This document shows, one piece after another, positions 49,201-62,100 of a stretch of DNA of 64,000 nucleotides. A model generated the notes under the pieces. The model saw only the letters and a program-made list of their open reading frames with translations, searched no databases and had not been told where the DNA came from. A program made the translations under genes and the position numbers. Source of the stretch: Bilabrum cf. latius (taxonomy: Eukaryota > Bigyra: Bicosoecida > Bigyra > Bicosoecida); NCBI GenBank assembly GCA_965178125.1, contig OZ237737.1, positions 930,001 through 994,000 of the forward strand. The letters run 5' to 3'. How positions within the stretch are numbered: position 1 is the stretch's first letter; each line of letters starts with the position of its first letter.

Positions 49201-52200
49201 TGATCGACACTTTGCTCGTGGCTGCCATGGGCCCTCCGGTTGGAGGGCGCAACCCAATCTCGCCGAGGATAAAGCGACACTTCAACGCCTTCTGCTTCAC
49301 AGAGATCCCCACCAACACGCTCAAGCGTATCTTTAGCACCATCATCGACTGGTTCGCAGATGGCAACGATTTTAAGGATGCCGTCAGTCGCGTTGCAAAG
49401 CAGAGCGTTGTGAGCGCCACGCTGGACGTCTACTCCCAGGCACAGGAGTCGCTGCGTCCTACACCGGCGAAGTCGCACTACACTTTCAACCTGCGTGACT
49501 TTAGCAGGGTGGTGCAGGGCGTGCTGCTCGTGAAACCGGCCGATGTAGAGACGCCGCAGGCGTTCGCGAGGCTCTGGAGCCACGAGGTGATGCGCGTCTT
49601 CTACGATCGCCTCACCGACGAGAAGGATCGTGGCTGGCTCATCGACGAGCTTGGCTCTGCCCTCAAGAAGCACTTCAACGAAGACTGGAAGGAACTTTTC
49701 TCTGACCTACCTGAGCTCAAGTGGCGTGTGATTCAACGGGCCTCAAAGCCCAAGAAGTCGGAGGATGATGATGGCAAAAAAGAGCAGGGCGGTGGGGATG
49801 CTGCGGCAGGAGCAGCCAGCAAGGCAGCGTCAGAGGAGGACGAGAGCCCTCCAGAAGGTCTTGAAATGGGCCATGATGAAATGCGGCTCCTGTTCTGGGG
49901 CGACTTCCTTACTCCCGGTGCTACCAAGCGGAATTACCGTCAAGTGGGTAGTGCCGACGAGCTCATCGGTGCCGTAGAGGTATCACTGGAGGATTACAAC
50001 TCGCAGTCCAAGAATCCCATGGATCTTGTGCCGTTCCTTTTCTTCTTGGAGCACGTTAGTCGCATTGCCAGGGTGCTCAAGATGCCGGGCGGGCACTGCC
50101 TGCTTGTTGGCGTGGGTGGGTCTGGCAGACAATGCGCAACCCGCCTGGCCACGTTCATGGCAGGGTACAAACTCTTGACGATCGAGCTGTCCAAGTCGTA
50201 CGGCAACGAAGAATGGGCCGACGACATGAAGCGCATCATGAAGGAGTCGGGCACTGGGCCAAGTCCGTGCGTTCTGCTGTTCAACGACACTCAGATCAAG
50301 TGGTAGGGCATGGTGGAAGACATCAACAACGTCCTGAATAGCGGTGAGGTGCCCAACTTGTTTGCTGCTGACGAGCGAGCCGAGATCTACGAGGCAGTGC
50401 AGCCGCTCGCCAGGGCGGCTGGTCGAGGGAAGGACCTGCCCCCCGCAGAGCTCTGGGCGTACTTCATTGAGAGGGTCAAGGCAAACCTGCACATCGTGCT
50501 GGCCATGAGTCCCATTGGCGAGGCATTCAGGGACAGGCTGAGGAAGTTCCCGTCGCTGGTGAACTGCTGCACAATCGACTGGTTCACGTCGTGGCCTGCT
50601 GATGCTCTCGAGGCAGTGGCTGCGAAGCAGCTGTCGACCATTGGCACTGTTGATGAGGAACTGTCGCCAAGGCTGGCTCGCGTGTGCCAGCACTTCCACG
50701 AGTCGGCACGCATGCTGTCACAGAGGTATGCCGACGAGATGCGCCGATTCAATTACGTAACGCCCACTAGCTACTTGGAGTTACTGTCTCAGTTCAAGCG
50801 GTCCCTCACAGAGCAGCAGGAAGACCTCTACAGCGCCCGGCAGAGGTACGTTGTAGGCCTGCAGAAGCTCGAAGATGCGTCGCAGAGCGTGCAAAAGCTT
50901 CAACAGAAGCTGACAGACATGCAGCCTAAGCTGGTTAAGTCCCAAGAGGAGACAGCAGCCTTGATGAAAGAGATTGAGGAGAAGCTGCCCGGTGTGGAAG
51001 AAATGAGGGGCAAGGTCAAGGCGGAGGCGGACATTGCCAACCAAGAGGCTGAGGCGGTCAACAAGGTTAAGAAGGAGTGCGAGGACGACCTCGCTGAAGC
51101 CATGCCTGCTCTCAACTCCGCACTGGCTGCCCTGGATACCATCAAGGAGTCGGACATCAAGTTCATCCGGTCGCTCGGTTCCCCGCCAAAGGTGATCAAG
51201 ACCGTTATGGCAGCTGTGCTTGTCATGCTGGGTGAGAAGCCCGACAAGATCAAGGACCCGGACAACCCCAGCAAGAAGATCGAGGACTACTGGGGGCCTG
51301 CCAAGAAGGTGCTTGGCGAGGTCAAGGTTCTGCTCGAGAACCTCAAAGGATACGACCGGGACAATATTGATCCCAAGCGAATCGCGAAGGTGAGGAAGGA
51401 GTTCACCTCTGACGAGGAGTTCACGGTGGAGCGAGCCAAGCAGGCTTCGTCGGCTGCAGCAGGCATGTGCGCGTGGGTGAAAGCTATGGACGTGTATGAG
51501 CGTGTAGCCAAGGTCGTTGCACCCAAGAAGGCGGCTCTCAAAGAGGCCGAAACGGAGCTAGAGGGCAAGATGGCACAGCTGCGGGAGAAGGAGGGCGTCC
51601 TCAAGAAGGTCGAGGACGACCTGGGTGACCTGCAATCCAAGCTTGCCGCTGCGCAGGCCAAGCTCAAGCAGCTAGAGGAAGATAAGGAGGACTGTGCCAA
51701 CCAACTAATTCGAGCAGAGCAGCTGATTGGTGGACTGGGTGGCGAGAAGGCTCGCTGGACCACTCGCGCCGCTGATCTGAAGGCCCGGTACGATGCTCTC
51801 ACAGGTGACGTCCTCCTCGGAGCTGGCATGATCAGCTACCTCGGTGCTTTCACCAGCGAGTTCCGCGACGAGTGCGTACAGGACTGGATCGCGTCTTGCA
51901 TCGAAGAGAAGGTACCGTCTGCCGCCCTTGCGCAAGCACAGGCAGGCGACGGGAGTGCTGGTCGGGCAGCTGCGGCCAGCGGTGCCGGCGCAGATGAACC
52001 CGAAGGTGGAGGTGCAGCTGCTGCTGCGTCAGGCGTCAAATACTCTCTGGCAGCCACACTCGGCGATGCAATCAAGATCAGGCAATGGCGCATTGATGGC
52101 CTTCCGACGGATTCTTTCAGCACCGATAATGGCGTGATTGTTGACAATGCAAGGCGTTGGCCGCTGATGATCGACCCTCAGGGTTAGGCCAACAAGTGGA

Positions 52201-55200
52201 TCAAGAACATGCAGAAGGATGCCAACTTGGCCGTGCTGAAGCAGACCGATCCCAACTTCCTTCGATCGATGGAGAACGCGGTCCAGTTCGGGCAGCCAGT
52301 GCTCCTAGAGAACGTCGGCGAGGAGCTGGACCCGTCGCTCGAGCCGATCCTGCTCAAGAACCTTTTCAAGCAGGGCGCTGCATGGTGCCTGCGAATCGGA
52401 GACTCGACCGTGGAGTACGACGATAAGTTCAAGCTGTACATCACCACGAAGCTGCGAAACCCGCACTATCTTCCAGAGGTCAGCACGAAGGTCACCCTCC
52501 TCAACTTCATGATCACGCCTGCCGGCCTGCAGGACCAGCTGCTCGGAGTGGTTGTTGCTGAAGAGCGGCCCGATCTTGAGCAAGCCAAGTCTAAGCTGCT
52601 GCTGCAAAGCGCGGAGAACCAACGCGTGCTGGCAGAGCTGGAGGATAAGATCCTCCACGTGCTCAGCTCCAGCAAGGGCAACATCCTCACGGATGAGACG
52701 GCGGTGAAGGTGTTGAACGAGAGCAAGGCTTTGTCCAATGAGATCACGGAGAAGCAGAAGGCCGCCGAAGCCACGGAGAAAGAGATCGACGAGACCCGGG
52801 CGGGATACACCCCCGTGGCGGCTCACGCGTCCCGGCTATTCTTTGTGACCGCAGATATGGGCAACATCGATCCCATGTACCAATACTCGATGGGGTGGTT
52901 CCGAGGACTCTTTGTGGGTAGCATCCGCAACAGCAAGAAGAGCGACAACTTGAAGGCTCGCATTGCCTCCTTGAACGACCATTTCACGTACTCTCTGTTC
53001 AAGAACGTGTGCAGGTCACTCTTTGAGAAGGACAAGCTGCTCTTCTCCTTCCTGCTGTGCATCAAGATCATGATGGGACGCGGTGAGGTGGACGGTGGGG
53101 AATGGCTGTTCCTTCTTACAGGCGGTGTTGCCATGGACAACCCACACACGAATCCAGCGAGTGAGTGGCTAAGTGAGAAGAGCTGGGGCGAAATTTGCCG
53201 CCTTTCTGGGCTCCCGGCCTTTAAGGGGCTGCGGGAGGATGTCGAGGGTAACATCGGCGGCTGGAAGCGGCTGTATGATGACAAGGCGCCTCACCGGGCG
53301 GATCTTCCCGGTGAATTCGGGCAACTTGGCAGGCTGACTAGGATGCAGCGCCTACTCGTGCTGCGCTGCTTCAGATCGGACAAGATCATGCTGGGCGTGT
53401 AGGACTTTGTGGGTGCGCAGCTCGGCGAGCAGTACCTAAAGCCCCCTCCCTTCGATCTTAAGGGCTGCCACGAGGACTCCGCCCCAGGGCAGCCGCTTGT
53501 GTTCGTGCTCAGCCCGGGATCCGACCCCATGGCGGCACTCATGTCGTTCGCCGATTCGATCAAGGCAAATGTGCAGCAGATTTCGCTCGGACAGGGGCAG
53601 GGCAAGTTTGCCGAGGAGATGATCGCAGAGGGCCGCAAGACCGGCTCGTGGGTCGTCTTGCAGAACTGCCACCTCGCTACAAGCTGGATGGCATCACTGG
53701 AGCGAATCTGCGAGCAGCTTGAAAACGCGGCAGCCGGCAAAGGTGATGGTGATGGTGAGGACGGGGACGAGGAGCCCCTGCACCGGAACTTCCGGCTGTG
53801 GCTTACGTCGTACCCGACCAAGGACTTCCCGGTGAGCGTGCTGCAGAACGGCATCAAGATGACGAACGAGCCTCCCAAGGGCCTGCGCAATAATCTGGAG
53901 CGGTCCTACTTGTCGGACCCTATTGTGGATCCCAAGTTTTTCACGGGCGTGTCCAACAGAGAGAGGTTCCGCCGCATGCTGTTCGGACTGTGCTTCTTCC
54001 ACGCGATGGTGCAGGAGCGCAGGCAGTTCGGGCCGCTGGGATGGAACATACCGTACGAATTCAACGAATCAGACCTCAGGATCAGCGTGCGCCAGCTGGC
54101 CATCTTTGCCGACGACAAGAATTACTCGGCAGACCCCGCGGACGAGAGCGTCGCGATCGAAGATGCTCTTCCGTACGACACGCTGAGGTACCTCACCGGA
54201 GAATGCAACTACGGCGGGAGGGTGACGGACGACAAGGACCGCAGGTGCCTGCTGTCCATCCTGCGCATGTTCTACTGCGGCGACATCCACGAGCCTGACA
54301 AGAGCTTGTCGCCGTCAGGGAACTGGAAGACTCCGCCAGATGACGTGCGGGAGCACGCAGACTACCTCAAGTTCATCCAGGGCTTGCCAGTCGTATCGGC
54401 TCCGGAGGTGTTTGGACTGCATTCCAATGCCACGATCACCAAGGACTTGAACGAGACCAGCAGCCTGTTCACGTCTATTCTGCTGACCGAGCGAGGCGGC
54501 GGCGGTGGTGGATCTAAGGGCAGTGGCAAGAGCAAGGAGGACACCATCGGTGATGTGGCCTCTGATGTTTTGTCGAAGATTCGTGACATTTATGACCTGG
54601 AGGCGATCGGTGGCTAGTACCCGACCGATCCGAAGCAGTCCATGAACACTGTGCTGGTGCAAGAGCTGGCGAGGTTCAACGTGCTGATCAAGGTCGTGAA
54701 GGATTCCTTGCGCGACGTGGTCAAGGCCCTGCAGGGACTCGTTGTTATGAGCACTGCCCTGGAGCAGGTGGCTGACGATCTCTTCTTCGGCAGGGTGCCG
54801 TCCATGTGGCTCGACAGGTCGTACCCATCGCTGAAGCCGCTCGGCTCCTACGTTGGCGATCTGGTGCAGAGGCTGGAATTCTTCGACAACTGGGTAAAGC
54901 ATGGCGTGCCAGTGCATTACTGGATGCCTGGGTTCTTCTTTACCCAGGGCTTCCTGACTGGGGCCCTGCAGAACTACGCCCGCAAGTACACCGTGCCGAT
55001 CGACCAGGTAACATTCGAAGTCGAATGCACCCGGTTACGTGAGAGCGACATCAAGGAGGCCCCTGAGGACGGCATCTATGTGTGGGGTCTCTACTTCGAT
55101 GGCTGCAGGTGGGACAGCACTGCGATGCGACTCGCCGAGTCCGAGCCTAAGTAGCTCTTCGCTCCGGCACCTGTCATGTGGCTCAAGCCTACGAAGGTGG

Positions 55201-55382
55201 ACGAGATGCGGAAGTTCAACAGCTACAATGCGCCTGTATACAAGACAACTGAGCGGCGGGGCATGCTAAGTACGACTGGGCACTCGACGAACTTCGTGAT
55301 GATGATGAAGCTTGCCTGCGCGGAGTCTCCTGACCATTGGATCCGGAGGGGCGTTGCACTGTTGCTTGCCTTAGATGATTGA
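40284..55382 (+). CDS. Axonemal dynein heavy chain, inner-arm monomeric type (5032 aa)
   Basis: One uninterrupted 15.1-kb frame, ATG 40284 to TGA 55382, ending in the dynein C-terminus [15 protein letters not shown]. The motor walks on axonemal microtubules to bend the cilium. Seen: tail (1-2120), including linker motifs [10 protein letters not shown] and [23 protein letters not shown]1 P-loop GPAGTGKT at residue 2121; AAA2 GLPWSGKT at 2404; AAA3 GPTGTGKS at 2866; AAA4 GVGGSGRQ at 3276; stalk coiled coils and microtubule-binding domain at about 3500-3830; AAA5-6 and C-terminal domain. Linker and stalk wording resembles DNAH3/7/12-type single-headed inner arms (from family knowledge, unaligned). 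I count 23 in-frame TAGs. Several sit at invariant Gln, as in TSAG-Q-T-Q-DQ (48993, 48999) and DPQG-Q-ANKW (52185). The tail is several hundred residues longer than usual for this class, with an Ala/Ser-rich N-terminus. Confidence 0.95.
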
Positions 55383-56133
55383 AATAATTATGTTCTCTGC
55401 AATTTCCCGCGTGTCTTTTGCGACGTACCCAACACATAGGGTTGTCCGTGCAGTCGCGGCCAAGCTCGCCAAACGTGTCTGCTGACCGATGGTTTGCCCT
55501 CCCAAACGCTTTGAATAGAATGTGAAATCTCAGTGAGGATTATGTTATGCTGAAGGCTGCTGGGCTGGACAGCACTCACGATTCGTGACGACGACAACAC
55601 GACGACTCGACGACGAGTCACGAATCAACAAAATCAAACGCTACCTCACTGAGGGTAGCTGAATTATACGCATTTTTTTGGCCCGCGAGCAGAGCGCGGA
55701 CACTTTGACAACAACTAGAAGCCCACTCAAATAAAGTTAGCAGGTAAGATAACAATAGTATGAATCCTATTTCATGATTGGGCGGCGCTTCAGAATTGAT
55801 TTTTGCTGCATTCGAAGGCCACCTGATCTTTGCGCGAGCTTATCTGTAGTTGGCTGGGCGACATCAATTCCTCCCGCTCGGGTTCGCACCAATGCTTCGT
55901 GTGTTATCTACAAAGATGTCCAAAGTTTGCCAAGGATGTAGGGGTTGTGTGCTCCTGTTTGGTGTGGCAGACGGGGAGGGCTGGCGGCAAATGGTTCTGC
56001 CGAGCTTCGCCTGCCCGACACCAGCACTTACAACTTTGAAAGGATGCCCACAAAAGCCTATGTACCTCTGCTCGCCGCAGTTGGGTGAACTGCAGCAGAA
56101 ATCAGACGGTCGTACTAGCGCGCACATACAAGT
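55383..56133. other. Intergenic region, dynein 3' flank and EGF-protein promoter
   Basis: 751 bp between the dynein stop and the first exon of the EGF-repeat gene. It contains an inverted repeat at 55580-55626 followed by an AT-rich stretch (55640-55800). Open frames around 55830-56137 on both strands lack domains and TAG-bridged extensions. I assign no gene. Confidence 0.5.
55580..55626. repeat. 10-bp inverted repeat with GAC-rich loop
   Basis: GATTCGTGAC (55580-55589) and GTCACGAATC (55617-55626) are perfect reverse complements flanking a 27-nt loop made largely of GAC/ACG triplets. It lies about 200 bp past the dynein stop and could form a hairpin in the 3' transcript. No poly-U tract or other terminator signature is attached. 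Confidence 0.65.
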
Positions 56134-59100
56134 ATGAAGGCAATATGCTGTGAGTCTAGTCCTGTCATCAACATTGGAACATGTTCATGGAAGAAGATAA
56201 TAGCCCCTTGGTGGCATCATTCGTATCGAATTTTCTAAATCCAAATTGCAGCTTACATGCTCTTAGCCACGGCCTGCCTGGTCATGACACCATTCGCAAT
56301 GGCAAACGGATGCGAGAGCAAGCCGTGCCTGAACGGTGGCACGTGCAGGCCCGACGGCGACACCGGCTTCACATGCACGTGCGCTGCCGGACACACCGGC
56401 GACACATGTGACGAGACCGACTCATCCGGTGGCGGCAGCTCCACCCAGACCGGATGCGAGAGCAAGCCGTGCCTGAACGGCGGCACGTGCAGGCCCGACG
56501 GCGACACCGGCTTCACATGCACGTGCGCTGCCGGATACACCGGCGACACATGTGACGAGACCGACTCATCCGGTGGCGGCGGCTCCACCCAGACCGGATG
56601 CGAGAGCAAGCCGTGCCTGAACGGCGGCACGTGCAGGCCCGACGGCGACACCGGCTTCACATGCACGTGCGCTGCCGGATACACCGGCGACATATGTGAC
56701 GAGACCGACTCATCCGGTGGCGGCGGCTCCACCCAGACCGGATGCGAGAGCAAGCCGTGCCTGAACGGCGGCACGTGCAGGCCCGACGGCGACACCGGCT
56801 TCACATGCACGTGCGCTGCCGGATACACCGGCGACACATGTGACGAGACCGACTCATCCGGTGGCGGCGGCTCCACCCAGACCGGATGCGAGAGCAAGCC
56901 GTGCCTGAACGGCGGCACGTGCAGGCCCGACGGCGACACCGGCTTCACATGCACGTGCGCTGCCGGATACACCGGCGACACATGTGACGAGACCGACTCA
57001 TCCGGTGGCGGCGGCTCCACCCAGACCGGATGCGAGAGCAAGCCGTGCCTGAACGGCGGCACGTGCAGGCCCGACGGCGACACCGGCTTCACATGCACGT
57101 GCGCTGCCGGATACACCGGCGACATATGTGACGAGACCGACTCATCCGGTGGCGGCGGCTCCACCCAGACCGGATGCGAGAGCAAGCCGTGCCTGAACGG
57201 CGGCACGTGCAGGCCCGACGGCGACACCGGCTTCACATGCACGTGCGCTGCCGGATACACCGGCGACACATGTGACGAGACCGACTCATCCGGTGGCGGC
57301 GGCTCCACCCAGACCGGATGCGAGAGCAAGCCGTGCCTGAACGGCGGCACGTGCAGGCCCGACGGCGACACCGGCTTCACATGCACGTGCGCTGCCGGAT
57401 ACACCGGCGACACATGTGACGAGACCGACTCATCCGGTGGCGGCGGCTCCACCCAGACCGGATGCGAGAGCAAGCCGTGCCTGAACGGTGGCACGTGCAG
57501 GCCCGACGGCGACACCGGCTTCACATGCACGTGCGCTGCCGGATACACCGGCGACACATGTGACGAGACCGACTCATCCGGTGGCGGCGGCTCCACCCAG
57601 ACCGGATGCGAGAGCAAGCCGTGCCTGAACGGCGGCACGTGCAGGCCCGACGGCGACACCGGCTTCACATGCACGTGCGCTGCCGGATACACCGGCGACA
57701 CATGTGACGAGACCGACTCATCCGGTGACGGCGGCTCCACCCAGACCGGATGCGAGAGCAAGCCGTGCCTGAACGGCGGCACGTGCAGGCCCGACGGCGA
57801 CACCGGCTTCACATGCACGTGCGCTGCCGGATACACCGGCGACACATGTGACGAGACCGACTCATCCGGTGGCGGCGGCTCCACCCAGACCGGATGCGAG
57901 AGCAAGCCGTGCCTGAACGGCGGCACGTGCAGGCCCGACGGCGACACCGGCTTCACATGCACGTGCGCTGCCGGATACACCGGCGACACATGTGACGAGA
58001 CCGACTCATCCGGTGGCGGCGGCTCCACCCAGACCGGATGCGAGAGCAAGCCGTGCCTGAACGGCGGCACGTGCAGGCCCGACGGCGACACCGGCTTCAG
58101 TCCCGACGGCAACACCGGCTTCACATGCGTGTGCGCTGCCGGATACACCGGCGACACGTGTGAAGAGCATAGCCAAGATGGTGGCCAACCAAGGGACTGC
58201 ACCGAACTTGATTGCTTGAATGGTCGCTGTGTCCGCAGCATCCAGACGCCCGGAACGGTATAGTGCCAGTGCAATGCAGGCTGGGGAATCGATGAGAAAG
58301 GTTCTTGCACCGTTGAGGCCAAGGCGCCATGCAGCCCCAATCCATGCAAGAACAGAGGCACGTGCACCTCGCAAGATGACAAGTTTGCGTGCGACTGCAT
58401 GGATGGCTACTCTGGTGAGACGTGTGCCGTCGTGGATGACAGGACTCCCTGCGCGCCCATTGACTGCAAGGAGGGGATTTGCATGCTGAACGATGACAAT
58501 AAACCGCAGTGCATCTGCTCGACTGGGTGGCTGCAGGCTACGGACGAGTTGATTGCGCCTTGCAACGAGCCGCGAGGCAATAACAATGGCTCCGGTGGTG
58601 ATGGCGATGATGCCAAGCCAACGTGCAATGATGGCACAATGAACGGTCGCGAATCTGGAATCGACTGCGGGTACGCCATGTCAGATGACACGAATTCTTG
58701 CGAACTCTGCACTGAGGGGCTCGGTTGCTTCTCAAGCAAGAACTGTGCCGAGGGTCTCGTGTGCGAAGCAGACCGCCATGTGTGCGTGCCCAAAGAGCAA
58801 GAAGCTGGCACGTATGTGACTGTCTAGGGCCTTGAGATTCAAGGTCTGACCATTGCAATGTTCAACCGTATCAAGGACACTTTCGTCGCAGCCACTACGG
58901 AGGCCACGGGGGCTGCTAGTCTAGTTGTCACCGAAGTGGCTTTGGAAATGCCTGCCAAGTTGCCTTGCAACGGGTCAGATGTATAGGGCACATCTGGAAC
59001 TGCTTCCGATACCGCTACCAGTGGAACATCCTCAAGCTCAGGCACCAGAGATGCACGGCGCCGAGTGCAGGACAGGCCAGAAAGGCCCGGAGACTCCACC

Positions 59101-62100
59101 GATCCTGCCGATGGCCCTGGTGACAACAAAGGAGGAGACTCCACCGATCCTGCCGATGGCCCTGGTGACAACAAGGGAGGAGACTCCACCGATCCTGCCG
59201 ATGGCCCTGGTGACAACAAAGGAGGAGACTCCACCGATCCTGCCGATGGCCCTGGTGACAACAAAGGAGGAGACTCCACCGATCCTGCCGATGGCCCTGG
59301 TGACAACACAGGAGGAGACTCCACCGATCCTGCCGATGGCCCTGGTGACAACACAGGAGGAGACTCCACCGATCCTGCTGATGGCCCTGGTGGCGACAAG
59401 GGAGGAGACTCCACCGATCCTGCCGATGGCCCTGGTGACGACAAGGGAGGAGACTCCACCGATCCTGCCGATGGCCCTGGTGACAACAAAGGAGGAGACT
59501 CCACCGATCCTGCCGATGGCCCTGGTGACAACAAAGGAGGAGACTCCACCGATCCTGCCGATGGCCCTGGTGACAACAAGGGAGGAGACTCCACCGATCC
59601 TGCCGATGGCCCTGGTGACGACAAGGGAGGAGACTCCACCGATCCTGCCGATGGCCCTGGTGACAACACAGGAGGAGACTCCACCGATCCTGCCGATGGC
59701 CCTGGTGACAACAAAGGAGGAGACTCCACCGATCCTGCTGATGGCCCTGGTGACGACAAGGGAGGAGACTCCACCGATCCTGCCGATGGCCCTGGTGACG
59801 ACAAAGGAGGAGACTCCACCGATCCTGCTGATGGCCCTGGTGACGACAAGGGAGGAGACTCCACCGATCCTGCTGATGGCCCTGGTGACGACAAGGGAGG
59901 AGACTCCACCGATCCTGCCGATGGCCCTGGTGACAACAAAGGAGGAGACTCGACGGATAGTGAACCAGCAACGAAGCTGTACCTCAGTATCAGGCTGGAG
60001 TTCAGCATGGCCGAGAACCCACGCAAGATCCAAGAAATTGTGGCTTCGTACGTGCGGGGAGCGCCAATCCAGGGTGGCAACGGACTGTACGACGATATCA
60101 TCGCTGCATTCCCTGCTTTTGCTCGTTTCCTGCATGTTGACTCAAGGAGAGCGTGCATTCAGCACATGCAGCTCGATACATCGCAGACGGCAGCCGAAGC
60201 TGTCTCCGTCTGCCAACTTGCTCGGTGTGGGCGTGGCCAGTGCCTGCCAGATTCAAGGAACAGGCAGGGGTTCGTGTGCGCTTGCGATGATGGCTGGGGC
60301 ACGGACATGCGCGGCACCTGCTCCATAGACATGGGCAAGTGCTCCACAAGCCCTTGCAAGAACGGGCGGTGCGCTCTGGATGCTTCCTCAGCATCTGGTT
60401 TCAAGTGCACCTGCAAGGAAGGCTGGACCAAGGACAAGAGCGGTGCCTGCACTGTGCCTGTTCGTGTCAGCCCGTGCCGGTCGCAGCCGTGCGGCATGGG
60501 CAGCTGCGTGGACAATGAGACGTCAGCAGCTGGATTCCAGTGCGAGTGCATGCGAGGCTGGGGGCAGGACAAGGCTGGAATATGCAAGATCGAAGAAGAC
60601 TACTGTGCCACTGAGCCATGCGGGTTCGGCAACTGCAAGTTGGACCGGAAGAACAGCAAAGGCTTCACCTGCTCGTGCGAGGAGGGCTATCGACTGGACG
60701 CGGACGGGTCATGCACCATTAAGGTTTCAATGGAGCAGCCGTCCAAGTGCGACGCAAACCCCAGGCTGTGCAAGGCTGGCTTCTGCGAGGACACGCCAGA
60801 CGCTCCGAACGGATTCACGTGTTCGTGCTTCGATGGATACGGCACAGATGAGGACGGAATCTGCAGCATCAAGGACTACTGCTTCGGTGATCCGTGCATG
60901 AACGGGGAGTGCATTGCATCGAGGGGCGCCAAGCGGGGATTCAAGTGCAGCTGCAAGGAAGGATACACTCTGGACCGTGTCGGTGTGTGCAGTGTAGAGG
61001 TCAAGGACTACTGCGAGGCCGAGCCTTGCGGGTAGCACGGCACGTGCAAGTCATTCCAATCTGACGGTGGAGGCTACGTGTGCTTCTGCCAAGACAACTG
61101 GCTGAAGGACTACCTGGGAAGCTGTACGGTACCCAAGCCGGAGCGTCCGTGCGAGACAGCCACGTGCGGCAACGGTCAGTGCATCGAGGACGAGCGAGCT
61201 CGGAAGGGCTACTACTGCAAGTGCGAGAAGGGCTGGGTCAGGAACACCGTGTCGGGCGAGTGCTCAGAGGTGAAAGACGCGTGCTGGCCCAATCCGTGCC
61301 GCAATGGCGGCATGTGCAGCAGCTAGGCAGGGGCCAATAACTTTACCTGCACGTGCCCCTCTGATCGCTACAGCGGTACTCGCTGCCAGAAGGTGTAGGT
61401 CCGCGGCCCTTGCGCGAGCAAGCCATGCGGGCGAGGTGTTTGTAAGGCAACGAGTGACCAGGAGTACCAGTGCTCGTGTGACAGCGGCATCATGAAAGAC
61501 GAGTCTGGCCATTGCACACAAGAGAGGCCAGCAGAGGCCCAGCCCACGTGCGACGATGGCGTCAAGAACGGCAACGAGACTGGAATCGACTGCGGTATCG
61601 ATGATGAGGACAGCTCGTGTGCCCTGTGCACAGAGGGTCTGCAGTGTCGATCCAGCGATAATTGTGCGGGAGAGCTAATTTGCTCGTAGGACTCCCGGAC
61701 TTGCACTGTTGCGGTAAAGCCCGCCGGTGCCTACGTCGAGGTTGATGCTCTCGAGATCAAAGGCGTGTCAGCCAGGCAGTTCATGCAGACGCTCAAGATC
61801 CCCTTTATGGAACAGATGAAGAACCGCACGGGGGCTGCAGAGGTCATCATTGAGAAGGTCTCAGAGGGCGATGAGAACGGCGCTGATGGTGCAGTGCGTC
61901 GGCTGCGCAGCCAGACCCGGGGGCTCTTCGGCTGGGTCAGGCAGCTGCAGGCATCCAACGACGCAGAAATCGCGGTGGACTCAAGCTTGCGCTTCCGCGC
62001 TGACGCAAACACCTTTGAGGCAGAAGAAGCTGTCGCTGGGTACGTCACGGGGGCTCCAGAGTCTGGTGGAAACGGCCTGCTGGAAGACTTGCAGGCAGCT

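Noticed and set aside
3178-55382. The many in-frame TAGs as evidence of pseudogenes or sequencing errors
   Set aside because: Only TAG interrupts, never TAA or TGA. The frame is not shifted on either side, and conserved motifs continue exactly across each TAG in unrelated genes.
56253-58400. 715-residue open frame antisense to the EGF repeats
   Set aside because: It is a by-product of a 144-bp repeat (divisible by 3) lacking stops in that frame. It has no cysteine or EGF pattern, and the sense frame has a signal peptide, EGF domains and a TM helix.
56308-59943. CRISPR-like or satellite array
   Set aside because: The repeats are contiguous with no unique spacers, keep the reading frame and encode EGF domains or an acidic stalk.
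58839-60158. Long antisense and alternate-frame ORFs over the 45-bp repeats
   Set aside because: Repeat length divisible by 3 keeps all frames open. Only the plus frame continues into conserved EGF domains on both sides.
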